Below, in pieces: positions 51,365-59,264 of a stretch of DNA of 64,000 nucleotides (its first letter is position 1; every line of letters begins with the position of its first letter). Source of the DNA: Nocardia arizonensis (GTDB lineage: Bacteria; Actinomycetota; Actinomycetes; Mycobacteriales; Mycobacteriaceae). The notes beneath the pieces are model-generated. The model was not told the origin of the DNA. It did no database searches and saw only the letters and a list, made by a program, of their open reading frames with translations. A program made the translations under genes and the position numbers. The stretch lies in assembly GCF_001310275.1 (NCBI RefSeq), contig NZ_LGYZ01000036.1:1-64000 (forward strand). Direction: 5' to 3'.

Positions 51365-51801
51365 CGGGGCCGGTGTTGCCCAGCAAGGACACGCTGCTGG
51401 CCGCATGCCGAGGCTTTCCCCAACAGGTCGACCACCCGGTACTCACCGCAGCGGCCGAACTCGCGGTCCTGCACCAGACACGTGAACGCACACCGCACTA
51501 CGCGCTGGCGGTGATCGACGCGCACCGGGTGCGGTTGATGGAGTCCATCGACGCCTGGGTGCTGGTAAGCCTGCCTGAACCGATGTCCTCGGCGCGTGTG
51601 CACACCCAGACGATGGGCCAGGTCATCGACCGGATCGCGCAGTTGACCTCCTACACCTACACCGTGCTCGCGGGCAGCTCGGACGAAGTGTTCGCCGACG
51701 CCGCCGCCAACGTCGAGGAACTGGCCCACGGCTATGAGGAACTGGCCGAGGAACTGGTGGCCGGGGTGCGCCGGTTACCGGTGACCACGACCGAGCCCTG
51801 A
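51361..51801 (+). CDS. DUF4254-like protein, copy 2
   Basis: 146 aa, GTG start at 51361. LPSKDTLLAACRGFPQQVDHPVL, RVHTQTMGQVIDRIAQLTSYTY and the end GVRRLPVTTTEP are the DUF4254 pattern. Tandem paralogue of the gene before it. Role unknown. Confidence 0.75.
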   Translation: MTGPVLPSKDTLLAACRGFPQQVDHPVLTAAAELAVLHQTRERTPHYALAVIDAHRVRLMESIDAWVLVSLPEPMSSARVHTQTMGQVIDRIAQLTSYTYTVLAGSSDEVFADAAANVEELAHGYEELAEELVAGVRRLPVTTTEP

Positions 51802-51902
51802 CCAACCGCCGCTCGGGCGACGACACGGCCAGAACACCCCGATCTCGGCCCGCTCGAGCGGGACCGATTCTCCGCAAACCCCTGATGAAAGGAGCACTAC
51901 CC

Positions 51903-52451
51903 ATGCCTTATACCGCCCCGCCGCAAGACCGAATCTCGCTGCCGGACATGGAACGCCTGCTCGCGCTGTGGGAGGACCGCGACACCCCGGCCACCCTGAT
52001 CGAGCAGACCGCGCTCGACCTTCGCGTTCTCTGGCACGACTACATCGCCGAGATGGCGACCACGACAGCAGCCGAGTTCATCGCCTTCGACCGCCTCCGC
52101 AATACCGACACGACCTCCGCGAGGCTCTCGCGAGTTATCGATGACGAACTCACTCGGGCGCTGGGCAACCGACCGGAGTCGGTGAACATGATCGCCGACG
52201 ACGCCGACGAGCACACGGTTGGTGAGCTGATCATCGCGATCACGGTGCTGGCGATCCTGCTCGATCGCTGGACCCAAGACAACTCCGGTGAATGCCCACA
52301 GGCTCTGGCGTTCGTGCAGACCAGCCGAGGCTACGACCAGCTGCGCGCCGCATTGCTCGCCGGTGATCGGCGCCAGCCGCGGCGACGCTCCCACGGCCTG
52401 CCACCGATCCAGCCGTCGCACCCGATCTCTGCCGAGGACGGGCCACGGTGA
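51903..52451 (+). CDS. hypothetical helical protein
   Basis: 182 aa from ATG 51903, with AAAGGAGC 10 nt before. Mostly helical with a hydrophobic segment (VGELIIAITVLAILLDRW) and a basic C-terminus. No family recognised. In the same plus-strand run as the DUF4254 genes. Confidence 0.6.
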   Translation: MPYTAPPQDRISLPDMERLLALWEDRDTPATLIEQTALDLRVLWHDYIAEMATTTAAEFIAFDRLRNTDTTSARLSRVIDDELTRALGNRPESVNMIADDADEHTVGELIIAITVLAILLDRWTQDNSGECPQALAFVQTSRGYDQLRAALLAGDRRQPRRRSHGLPPIQPSHPISAEDGPR

Positions 52452-52596
52452 TCCGTTACCACGTTTCCGGCACATCGGCGCTGACCGTCACCCTCACCAC
52501 CCCCTGCAACCCACACCCCCACCCCATCCTGCATGTCACGTCCCGCCTCGATGAAGGACTACCCCTGATGCCGACCACAACCCACGAGGCGCTGAC

Positions 52597-53481
52597 GTGG
52601 TGAGGCTGTGCCCGGCCTGCGGCGGAACACCACCCAATTCCGATGCCGATGCCGAGACCGGGACCGATGCGCGCTCGGCGGCCGTCGGACAGGAGTTGTC
52701 AGGACCGACTCATCCCCGCGTGCTCGATGCCCTGCTGCACGAGTATCCGGAAGGCAAGGACAGCTACGCCGTCGATCGGGTAGTGACCGCCCAACTCGAG
52801 ACGCGCGCACCGATGTTCAAGGCCGGGGTCCGCGCGGGCCACGCCTTCCTGTTACGGGCTGCGAGGGAACTCTCCGCCCTCGGGGCCGCGCAGTTCGTGG
52901 TCATCGGTTGTGGATATCCGCGTGAGATCAACGTGCACAACGTCACTCGCGCGGTCGCACCGCAGGCACGCACGGTATATCTCGACAGCGGCGCGCTTGT
53001 GGCCGCGTACGGGCGCGCCCTGCTCGACGGCGACGCACGATTCATCGAGGTCGACCCGAACGACCCGGCCGCGATCCTGGCCGGGATCGACCACCGCCGT
53101 ACCGGATACACCGGACTCGACACCGCCGAACCGATCGCACTGGTGTTCGGGTCACTGGTCCTCGAACGACTCGACGAGCCGGGCCGGGTGATCGCGGAGC
53201 TGGTCGACGCGCTCCCGAGCGGGTACATGGTGGCGTCTCACATCCGTGCCGATGTGGAGGCCGCCACGGGCAAGGCCGCGGCCACTGTCTACACCCAGCA
53301 CGGGCTGACACTGCGCCCGCGCACGGGCGGCGAGATCGGCACGTTGCTGGCCGGGGTCGAACTTCTGGCGCCCGGCCTCGTCGTGGCCGGGGACTGGCTG
53401 CCCGGCCACGACACGGTCCCGGCCGTGAGCGGGCCGCGTTGCTGCTGGGCGGCGGTCGGCACGTGGGGAGGTATCCGATGA
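52597..53481 (+). CDS. SAM-dependent methyltransferase (DUF574-type)
   Basis: 294-aa methyltransferase. VVIGCGYPREINVHNVTRAV is a modified motif I, and the order YLDSGALVAAYGRALL, FIEVDPNDPAAILAG, IALVFGSLVLERLDEPG follows the DUF574 (S-adenosyl methyltransferase) family common in Streptomyces and Nocardia, where it often pairs with XRE regulators. The first about 30 residues contain a CPAC motif not usual in the family. GTG start. Substrate unknown. Confidence 0.75.
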   Translation: MVRLCPACGGTPPNSDADAETGTDARSAAVGQELSGPTHPRVLDALLHEYPEGKDSYAVDRVVTAQLETRAPMFKAGVRAGHAFLLRAARELSALGAAQFVVIGCGYPREINVHNVTRAVAPQARTVYLDSGALVAAYGRALLDGDARFIEVDPNDPAAILAGIDHRRTGYTGLDTAEPIALVFGSLVLERLDEPGRVIAELVDALPSGYMVASHIRADVEAATGKAAATVYTQHGLTLRPRTGGEIGTLLAGVELLAPGLVVAGDWLPGHDTVPAVSGPRCCWAAVGTWGGIR

Positions 53482-53831
53482 ACCCGCAGGGCCTACCCGG
53501 ACGCGGCACCCGGCGAGGAGCCGAGCCCGTCCGGATCACGGGTCGACCGATCCTGGTCGTGGTGGAGACTCCGACCGTGGCCGAGATCGACTGCGGTGAC
53601 GATCCCGGCGACCTCACTGCCCAGGACGCGGTCCTGGTCCTGGGTGCGCATCAAACCTGTGCACCGCATTGCCGCCCTCTGGCGGCGGCGCTGGCCGTGC
53701 TCGCCGACGAGTACCGCGCGCCGCGCGCCGCGAACGCGCCCGCGCCGAGGCGGGTCTTCGACGCGATCGACAACCAGCTCGCCGAGCTGGTCCGGCAGTG
53801 GCTGGCCGCCGTCGAGGAACGAGACAGGTAG
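53478..53831 (+). CDS. hypothetical protein after the methyltransferase
   Basis: 117 aa, ATG overlaps the methyltransferase stop (ATGA). An N-terminal strand ITGRPILVVVETPTVAEID and a C-terminal amphipathic helix. No family recognised. Last gene of the plus-strand unit; phage genes on the opposite strand begin 70 nt further on. Confidence 0.55.
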   Translation: MNPQGLPGRGTRRGAEPVRITGRPILVVVETPTVAEIDCGDDPGDLTAQDAVLVLGAHQTCAPHCRPLAAALAVLADEYRAPRAANAPAPRRVFDAIDNQLAELVRQWLAAVEERDR

Positions 53832-53901
53832 CGACGCTGTGCAGTCGGTGGCCCGAACAGTGCCTGCAGTATTCGGGCCACCGCGTTCGTCGGCAGCCCG
53901 G

Positions 53902-54444
53902 TCAGGCGGTGAAACCTCGAGACCGTCCGCTCGAACCGTCTATCGCTGACTTGGCAGCGGCAGCGAACAGGTGAAGGTCGACAAACATCCCGGTGACTGA
54001 CTCGCCGGTAGAGGTGGCCGCGTACTCGACGTTCCTGAGGTACGGGGCGGCTTCGGGTGAGATGTGGATGTCGTAGCGGTGCTCGTATGAGCCTCGCCGG
54101 GATCCAGCCGGTCGAACGCACTCAAAGGTGATGGGAATCAGTCGCCTGTCGGAGGTAACCCCGAGTCCCATCCGATCCTTTCCACCACGTTGCAGGAGCC
54201 AATACCGCCCTCTGGGTGGTCCCCATCGATGCTCATGCACCCTAACGGTTTTGGTCCATTTCAATCGCTCACGCGCCGTCGCGGCGAAGGTGAAGTACGG
54301 CTGTGACTCGATGCCGTGCCGCGTCATGGTTTGAACGAAGTCGTCTATGAGACCAGCGAGTTGCTGTTCTTCCTGCGAGAGTTCGGAAGCGGCCTGTTGC
54401 TCGGCGGCCCGAAGCGCAGCCATCTGGCGCTCGATCTCACTCAT
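53902..54444 (-). CDS. phage-type protein with N-terminal coiled coil
   Basis: 180 aa. Starts MSEIERQMAALRAAEQQAAS, a coiled coil, followed by an alpha/beta part with YDIHISPEAAPYLRNVEY. GC and codon use resemble the phage early genes to its right. Function unknown. Confidence 0.6.
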   Translation of the reverse strand: MSEIERQMAALRAAEQQAASELSQEEQQLAGLIDDFVQTMTRHGIESQPYFTFAATARERLKWTKTVRVHEHRWGPPRGRYWLLQRGGKDRMGLGVTSDRRLIPITFECVRPAGSRRGSYEHRYDIHISPEAAPYLRNVEYAATSTGESVTGMFVDLHLFAAAAKSAIDGSSGRSRGFTA

Positions 54445-54565
54445 TCCCCGATCGTAGAGAAGATCGGTGTCCTCGATAAGCCCTTCGGAGCGTTGTCAAT
54501 ACGGCTTTCCTCGATCGATCCGCGCTGTCGGCAACAGGAACTGAAGCGACACGAGGTCGCCTCCG

Positions 54566-55204
54566 CTATTCCAATAGTCCGGCCGGTATTTTGCAGCCGA
54601 GGGAGGCTGCGAGCAGCCGGTAGTGGGTGGGTGCCCATTCGGTGTGACAGGACAGGCACACGCAGCCCGCCGCGGTGATCTGGAGTGCGGCCTGGCGCAC
54701 GATCTCCCCGCTCGCGTCGGGCCGGTGCACGGTGGATTCCCCGCACGCCGGGCACGGCGCGACCAGTTCCCACCGTCGTACCGGTTCGAGGAGTGCTTTG
54801 CCGGCCATCGCCCAGTGCTCGAGGTCGTCGATGCACCAGGTGATGGCTTCGTGGTCCTCGGGTGCCCAGGTGTGGGCGGCGAGGAGATTGAGGCGGCGCA
54901 CCGTTTCCGGTTCGCCGTTGTCGGGGCCGGGGTCGGGCCACCATTGCGCGACGGCGGTGTCCACGGTGGTGATCCAGTCCAGGCCCTCGACCCAGGCCGG
55001 GGGCAGACTGCGGGGCCGCAGGGTGCCGCCCTCACCGGTGCGCGCCGCCAGCTCGGCGCGGATCTCGGCGTAGACCGATTCCCGGTAACCGGAACGGGTT
55101 TCCCCGTCGCGGTCGGTGTGGGAGGCCAGGCGGTGTCCGATGAGGGCGTGCACGGCGTCTTCGAGTTCGATCGATACCGAGCGTGGTGCGACGGTGCCGG
55201 TCAT
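54566..55204 (-). CDS. phage protein with C-terminal zinc ribbon (DUF7341-like)
   Basis: 212 aa from ATG 55204. An N-terminal helical half (SIELEDAVHALIGHRLASHT) and a C-terminal zinc ribbon CPACGES...CVCLSCH. Actinophage early proteins of this shape exist; the DUF label is from memory. The palindrome at 55243-55272 sits right before it and may control it. Confidence 0.6.
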   Translation of the reverse strand: MTGTVAPRSVSIELEDAVHALIGHRLASHTDRDGETRSGYRESVYAEIRAELAARTGEGGTLRPRSLPPAWVEGLDWITTVDTAVAQWWPDPGPDNGEPETVRRLNLLAAHTWAPEDHEAITWCIDDLEHWAMAGKALLEPVRRWELVAPCPACGESTVHRPDASGEIVRQAALQITAAGCVCLSCHTEWAPTHYRLLAASLGCKIPAGLLE

Positions 55205-55242
55205 GGCTGTGAGGTCGCGGTGGGCGGATCGACGCAAACCAT

Positions 55243-55272
55243 ATCTCTACTGTAGCGCGCAGCAGTAGAGAT
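55243..55272. promoter_or_regulatory. palindromic operator-like site
   Basis: ATCTCTACTG (55243-55252), 10-nt spacer TAGCGCGCAG, CAGTAGAGAT (55263-55272). A perfect 10-bp dyad in the gap before the 54566 gene. Dyads of this size and spacing are typical of phage repressor or activator sites; a weak terminator is the other possibility. Confidence 0.6.
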
Positions 55273-55754
55273 TACGGTCGGGGCGTCGAGCCGATGACGG
55301 CGGCCGGTAGCGTCTCGAGTGTGCGGAGCCGGTCGCGTTGGGTGCGGGTGGCGTGGGCGATGAGGTCGGAGAGCAGGCGCACGGCCTGGTCCTCGTCGCT
55401 GTGGTAGAACAGTCGCCGCGCCTGGGTGTGGGGCAGGCCGAGCAGTTCTTGGGCGAGCATCGGCACCGCGCGGACTCGGCCCTTGTAGCGGACCAGTTCG
55501 CCGTGTCCGGTCCATTCCGCTCCCGCGAGGGTGACCGTCCATCCTGCGATGTTGTAGGCGGTGTCGTCGAGGCATTCGCGCCGCCACAGCCATGCGTGGT
55601 GCAGGTGCGGCTTGGTATGGAGGGCGCGTAGGACGGCGTGGGCTAGCGGGAGGTTCAGTACTGGTGACACCGGTATCTCCTGGGTGACACAGCGAACCCG
55701 TGTCCGGCCGGTGGTGTGGCCGGCCAGGGTTCGCGCGGCGCGCGTGGTCGGCAA
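55272..55754 (-). CDS. phage early protein, paralogue of the 58347 product
   Basis: Up to 160 aa; the conserved part starts at a GTG near 55670 (VSPVLNLPLAHAVLRAL). Shares with the 58347 protein the sequence order ...AGW(TV/VV), then a QELLGL/RRLGL segment and a final helix on segregating Leu residues. Role unknown. The TAA stop lies inside the palindrome next to it. Confidence 0.6.
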   Translation of the reverse strand: MPTTRAARTLAGHTTGRTRVRCVTQEIPVSPVLNLPLAHAVLRALHTKPHLHHAWLWRRECLDDTAYNIAGWTVTLAGAEWTGHGELVRYKGRVRAVPMLAQELLGLPHTQARRLFYHSDEDQAVRLLSDLIAHATRTQRDRLRTLETLPAAVIGSTPRP

Positions 55755-55849
55755 CTCGTGGCTGCGTGCGGCACCGGTTCGGTGGTCGGTTCTGAGGAGG
55801 CGGGGTCGGCCAGTGAGGCAAGGGGGCCTGACCCCGAACAGACGATCTT

Positions 55850-55860
55850 AAACGTGAGAT
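55850..55860 (+). promoter_or_regulatory. repeated motif AAACGTGAGAT, copy 1
   Basis: AAACGTGAGAT with GGTACC 10 nt after it (55871-55876). The same word, with GGTACC 2 nt after it, occurs at 56902, inside the start of the DUF5593-like gene. Likely binding sites of one phage regulator. Confidence 0.5.
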
Positions 55861-55884
55861 CGACTGTCCCGGTACCCTGTCCGG

Positions 55885-56970
55885 TTATTCGTTTGCTGTG
55901 GCATGAGACACGCTCACCAGCGCCGCCGCCGACTCCGGGTGACGGGTGAGCAGCATACGTTTGGCTTCGACATGGATGGATGTCCACCCGCCGTCGGTGT
56001 TCCGCAGCCGCAGCGACCCGGTGACCGGTCCTTTGTCGAGACGGCGTATCAGCTCGCGCGCGGCGGGGATGTCGTCGGGGTGCAGGCCCGGAGCGCGGTC
56101 GGGGTCGTCGCCGAGTTCCCACGCGATACCCGGCATCGGGTCACCGAGCCAGCGATGAGCGGTGAGTGTGGCCGGGTCGACCAGGGCGTGGTAGATGCCG
56201 GGTACCGACAGTTCGGCGTGCAGCACGGCTCGGGAGAACGTCAACGGTGGTGGTGGGGCGGGGATGTCGCGGCCTTCGCTGATGTCGAGCATGAGTCCGT
56301 GGATGAACCGCTGCCCGTCCACCTGCCCGCCGCGGGCACAGAAGTGCAGATCGCGTGGTATGCCGTCGTCGCGCATGATCTGCCAGGTGTCGTGATGCAG
56401 TGTGTTCTGGTCGGATTCGGCCGCCAGCGCGAGTGCGGTGCCTTCCTCCTCGGCGTGGACCAGCCACCGCATGGCCTGCATGCGGGTGATCTCGGGACGC
56501 CGCTGTTCGGGGGCGACGGCGTGGATGTCGTAGGACTCCTCGGTCAGCAGCACCGTGGTCTTGTCGAGGTTCCAGTCGAAGGCACCCGAGCGCGGGGCGG
56601 GCGGTGGGTCCTGGTCGTGGGCGCCGGTCCAGACCCGCACCCCGTGCACTCGTCCTGCGAGGTTGTGGACGGGTTCGGCGATCATGTGCTCGTCGCGGTC
56701 GCGACAGCGTTGTTCCCAGGCGTGCCCGCTGGCGCGGACCTGGGCGGTGAGCCGTCGCGCGACCCGCAGCGCGGGACCGCGCAGCGCTCGCCGCAGTGGT
56801 TGTAGTTTCGCGGGTTTGCGGCCGACGGCCATCACGGTCGGCTCGGCGCGCATGCATTCGATCAACAGCCATTCCCCCCACATATCGGCCAACGTAGTCC
56901 CAAACGTGAGATTCGGTACCTCGCAAAAGACCGGGCGGTGTCGAACCTCACGTTCATCGGGGTTGGTCAA
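55885..56970 (-). CDS. DUF5593-like GAF/PAS domain protein in the phage early region
   Basis: 361 aa in the order seen in Nocardia GAF/PAS proteins: EWLLIECMRAEPTVMAVG (GAF-like start), RDEHMIAEPVHNLAGRVHGVRVW, then GAFDWNLDKTTVLLTEESYD (PAS-like) and a second PAS-like part near PMPGIAWELGDDPDRAPGLHPDDI. Such proteins are sensor or regulator modules without a kinase domain. Finding one among phage early genes is unusual. The ATG overlaps the upstream stop (ATGA), but the first 29 residues have no counterpart in relatives as I recall them and contain a repeat motif, so ATG 56883 is a possible true start. Confidence 0.7.
   Translation of the reverse strand: MTNPDEREVRHRPVFCEVPNLTFGTTLADMWGEWLLIECMRAEPTVMAVGRKPAKLQPLRRALRGPALRVARRLTAQVRASGHAWEQRCRDRDEHMIAEPVHNLAGRVHGVRVWTGAHDQDPPPAPRSGAFDWNLDKTTVLLTEESYDIHAVAPEQRRPEITRMQAMRWLVHAEEEGTALALAAESDQNTLHHDTWQIMRDDGIPRDLHFCARGGQVDGQRFIHGLMLDISEGRDIPAPPPPLTFSRAVLHAELSVPGIYHALVDPATLTAHRWLGDPMPGIAWELGDDPDRAPGLHPDDIPAARELIRRLDKGPVTGSLRLRNTDGGWTSIHVEAKRMLLTRHPESAAALVSVSHATANE
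56902..56954. promoter_or_regulatory. repeated motif AAACGTGAGAT, copy 2, with inverted partner
   Basis: AAACGTGAGAT at 56902-56912, GGTACC at 56915-56920, and the inverted form CCTCACGTT at 56946-56954. The spacing (about 35 nt centre to centre) is typical of paired operator sites. It lies at the start of the DUF5593-like gene. Confidence 0.55.
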
Positions 56971-57755
56971 TCACCGATGGTTTGGCCGGTGATCCTGGTG
57001 ACCATGGCGCGGGGGTCGATGTGCCCGTCGACCTGGTAGCGCGGACGCATCCGGTCATCGATCTCGATGACGATGCCGTGGGGGTCGATCGCGGACCGAT
57101 AGCCCTCGGCGTCGCTGCCGTCGTCCAGGACGGTCAACATCAGGCTGCCGAGCAGGAACGTGCCGGCAAAGCGGGGTTGTGGGGTACCGGGCGGGTGGTA
57201 GCGGAACAACACCGTCTGCGGTCCGGCACCGTCGGTGTCGGGCTGGTGCAGGACCACGACGTGATCGGTTCCCCGCCAAGTGGTGCCGAGCCGGTAGGCG
57301 TGGATCGTCGCCCGGTAGGGCAGCGGGTTGGGGAACTCGATCGCGCTCGTCTTCCTCGGCGGCGGAAAGGACTCCGATTCGGGCGGCGTGTCGGCGAGTA
57401 GGGTCACGACCTGGATTTCGACCAGGTCGAGGGCGAGCTCGAATCCGGCGCGTTCCAGCCGCACTTCGAGGGGTTGGATCGGGCCTTCGAGGGTGGAGCC
57501 GGGGCAGACGATCTCGCTGGTATCGGTGGCGTAGTCGTAGGCGTCCAGCGCCCGGTCGCAGTCGGCGCACCCGCAGTAGTCCTGCCGCAGCAGGACCAGG
57601 TTGCGGCGGATCGGCAGCGCGTGCCACTCGTCGATGCAGTTCGGGCACCGCTCCGGACGCGGGGGACGAGGCTCCACCGGGGGATCGGCTTCGGCGGCGA
57701 GAGCGTCGATGCGGTCGGTGAGGTCCCGGTCGGGAGTCTTGTTCTCGTGGGTCAT
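56967..57755 (-). CDS. phage early protein with CxxC motifs
   Basis: 262 aa. A zinc-ribbon-like region: RCPNCIDEW ... CGCADCD (four cysteines), followed by a beta-rich domain. ATG overlaps the upstream gene by one base. Function unknown; nucleic-acid binding is suggested by the zinc ribbon. Confidence 0.6.
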   Translation of the reverse strand: MTHENKTPDRDLTDRIDALAAEADPPVEPRPPRPERCPNCIDEWHALPIRRNLVLLRQDYCGCADCDRALDAYDYATDTSEIVCPGSTLEGPIQPLEVRLERAGFELALDLVEIQVVTLLADTPPESESFPPPRKTSAIEFPNPLPYRATIHAYRLGTTWRGTDHVVVLHQPDTDGAGPQTVLFRYHPPGTPQPRFAGTFLLGSLMLTVLDDGSDAEGYRSAIDPHGIVIEIDDRMRPRYQVDGHIDPRAMVTRITGQTIGD

Positions 57756-57964
57756 CAGCGGATTCCCAGTTCGTCTAGGCGATCCTGGACGGCGTCGGCG
57801 GCGGCGTCGGGATCGGTGTGGATGGCGTGCAGATGACGGATGCGCCCGGCCTGGTCGTAGTAGGCGATCCGGGCTTTCCAGCGCTGCGGCTGTCCGAGGT
57901 AGGCGGGCATCCGGTCGATCACGATCTCGGCGGCCGAGGTACCGGGCGCGGGCTGGGTTCTCAT
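57755..57964 (-). CDS. small phage protein
   Basis: 69 aa, MRTQPAPGTSAAEIVIDRMP, then a helical half ending VQDRLDELGIR. Overlaps both neighbours by 1-4 nt, so it is part of the translated early unit. No family recognised. Confidence 0.6.
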   Translation of the reverse strand: MRTQPAPGTSAAEIVIDRMPAYLGQPQRWKARIAYYDQAGRIRHLHAIHTDPDAAADAVQDRLDELGIR

Positions 57965-58350
57965 CGCCCACCCCCGATGCCGGGGATGCGAAGGTCGGCG
58001 AAGGCGACCGCGTCGCACCAGCACCGTCCGCGTCCTTCTTGGACTTGGACGACGTTGAGCCACAGCAGGTCCTGAGCCCAGACGCCGAGTCCGACGAAGT
58101 GCAGCACGGTACTGGCTGCGGACAGGGCGTAGGCGTCGTGCTCGGCCAGCTGGTCGGGGTGGGCGCCGAGGTCGAGCAGGGCGCGCCCGAGCAGGCGCGA
58201 GCCTCGCCAGCCGCCGGTGTCGTCGCGTATGACGTAGCGGTCCCCGTGCGGGTGCTCCCCGGCGGTGGGTGTGGTGGCCTGCGGTGAGGCGTTCGCGAGT
58301 TCCCGGACCCGGTGCACCAGGTCGGCGGCGGTGATGACGGTCGCGGTCAC
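57961..58350 (-). CDS. phage early protein
   Basis: 129 aa from GTG 58350, which overlaps the preceding stop (GTGA). Contains a Trp/Cys-rich end (GRCWCDAVAFADLRIPGIG). Unknown role. Confidence 0.6.
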   Translation of the reverse strand: MTATVITAADLVHRVRELANASPQATTPTAGEHPHGDRYVIRDDTGGWRGSRLLGRALLDLGAHPDQLAEHDAYALSAASTVLHFVGLGVWAQDLLWLNVVQVQEGRGRCWCDAVAFADLRIPGIGGGR

Positions 58351-58817
58351 AGTCGCCCCCCGCTGATGCGGGCGATGATCTCGGCGAGGTCGTCGAGGGT
58401 GTTGGTGCTCGAGAACAGCGTCTCGGCCTGGATGTCGCTGAGTCCGAGGCGCCGGCGTGCGTACTCGTGTGCGTAGAGCCGATGCCCGGTCGCGAGATCG
58501 ACTGCGGTGGTCAGATCCCAGTCCAGGCGCACCGGCGGGTTGACGGTGTCCTCGGCCAGGTGCCGGGTGCGCAGGGTCATCGTGTCGTAGGCCCAATCCA
58601 CCTCGGGGTCGAGTTCGACCACCCATCCGGCGAAGCACAACGCGGTCGCGCACACCGGCGCGCCGGTGTCGGCGTGCACGATCTCGTGCACCTCGACGCG
58701 GCGGTAGATGCCCTGATCCCACGACAGGCCGGGGTGGCGCGGATGGTTCGGCAGGTCGGCGATCGTCGCGAGCACCCGTGTCGCGAACCGGATGTCCGGG
58801 GCGGGGCGGCGGATCAT
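58347..58817 (-). CDS. phage early protein, paralogue of the 55272 product
   Basis: 156 aa from ATG 58817 (overlap with upstream TGA). IRFATRVLATIADLPNHPRH, then CATALCFAGWVVELDPEV and ARRRLGLSDIQAETLFSSTNTLDDLAEII, parallel to the 55272 protein. Unknown role; two copies suggest an internal duplication. Confidence 0.6.
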   Translation of the reverse strand: MIRRPAPDIRFATRVLATIADLPNHPRHPGLSWDQGIYRRVEVHEIVHADTGAPVCATALCFAGWVVELDPEVDWAYDTMTLRTRHLAEDTVNPPVRLDWDLTTAVDLATGHRLYAHEYARRRLGLSDIQAETLFSSTNTLDDLAEIIARISGGRL

Positions 58818-59113
58818 GACCGTACCCCCGCACCGAGCACCAGCTCCACGCCGAGCAGACGCCCCGCCGACAGCAACCGGGCGCGCCGCGCCGGTAGCCA
58901 GGTGGCTTGGCAGCACGGGCAGTAGGCGGTACGCCGGTTCCGGCCGTCGATCACGGTCAGACCGGGTTCGAGGGTGCAAGTGGGGCACGCCGGGCAGCGG
59001 TGCGTCTTCAGCAGTCGCGCCAGGCCGGTCACCAGCCGCGCGTTCTCGGTGTCCCCAGAGCCAGCGGCTGGGTCGTGGGTGTCCGGGCAGTGCAATTCCA
59101 GGACGATTCTCAT
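58814..59113 (-). CDS. small Cys-rich phage protein
   Basis: 99 aa with three CxxC-like groups (HRCPACPTCTLEP, YCPCCQATW), likely zinc-binding. First gene of the small early run; 144 nt of non-coding sequence upstream may contain its promoter. Confidence 0.65.
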   Translation of the reverse strand: MRIVLELHCPDTHDPAAGSGDTENARLVTGLARLLKTHRCPACPTCTLEPGLTVIDGRNRRTAYCPCCQATWLPARRARLLSAGRLLGVELVLGAGVRS

Positions 59114-59264
59114 TCGTCATCTCCCGTAGAAAGCGATATTCGATTCACAGGGGATCTCGGTGGGGGCAAGCCACCATTGAAATCCCCTGCACACCATTAT
59201 ATTTCAGTGATCTACTGGCCTCAATACCTCACATTCGTTGCCAGGCAACATAATTCGAATAGGT

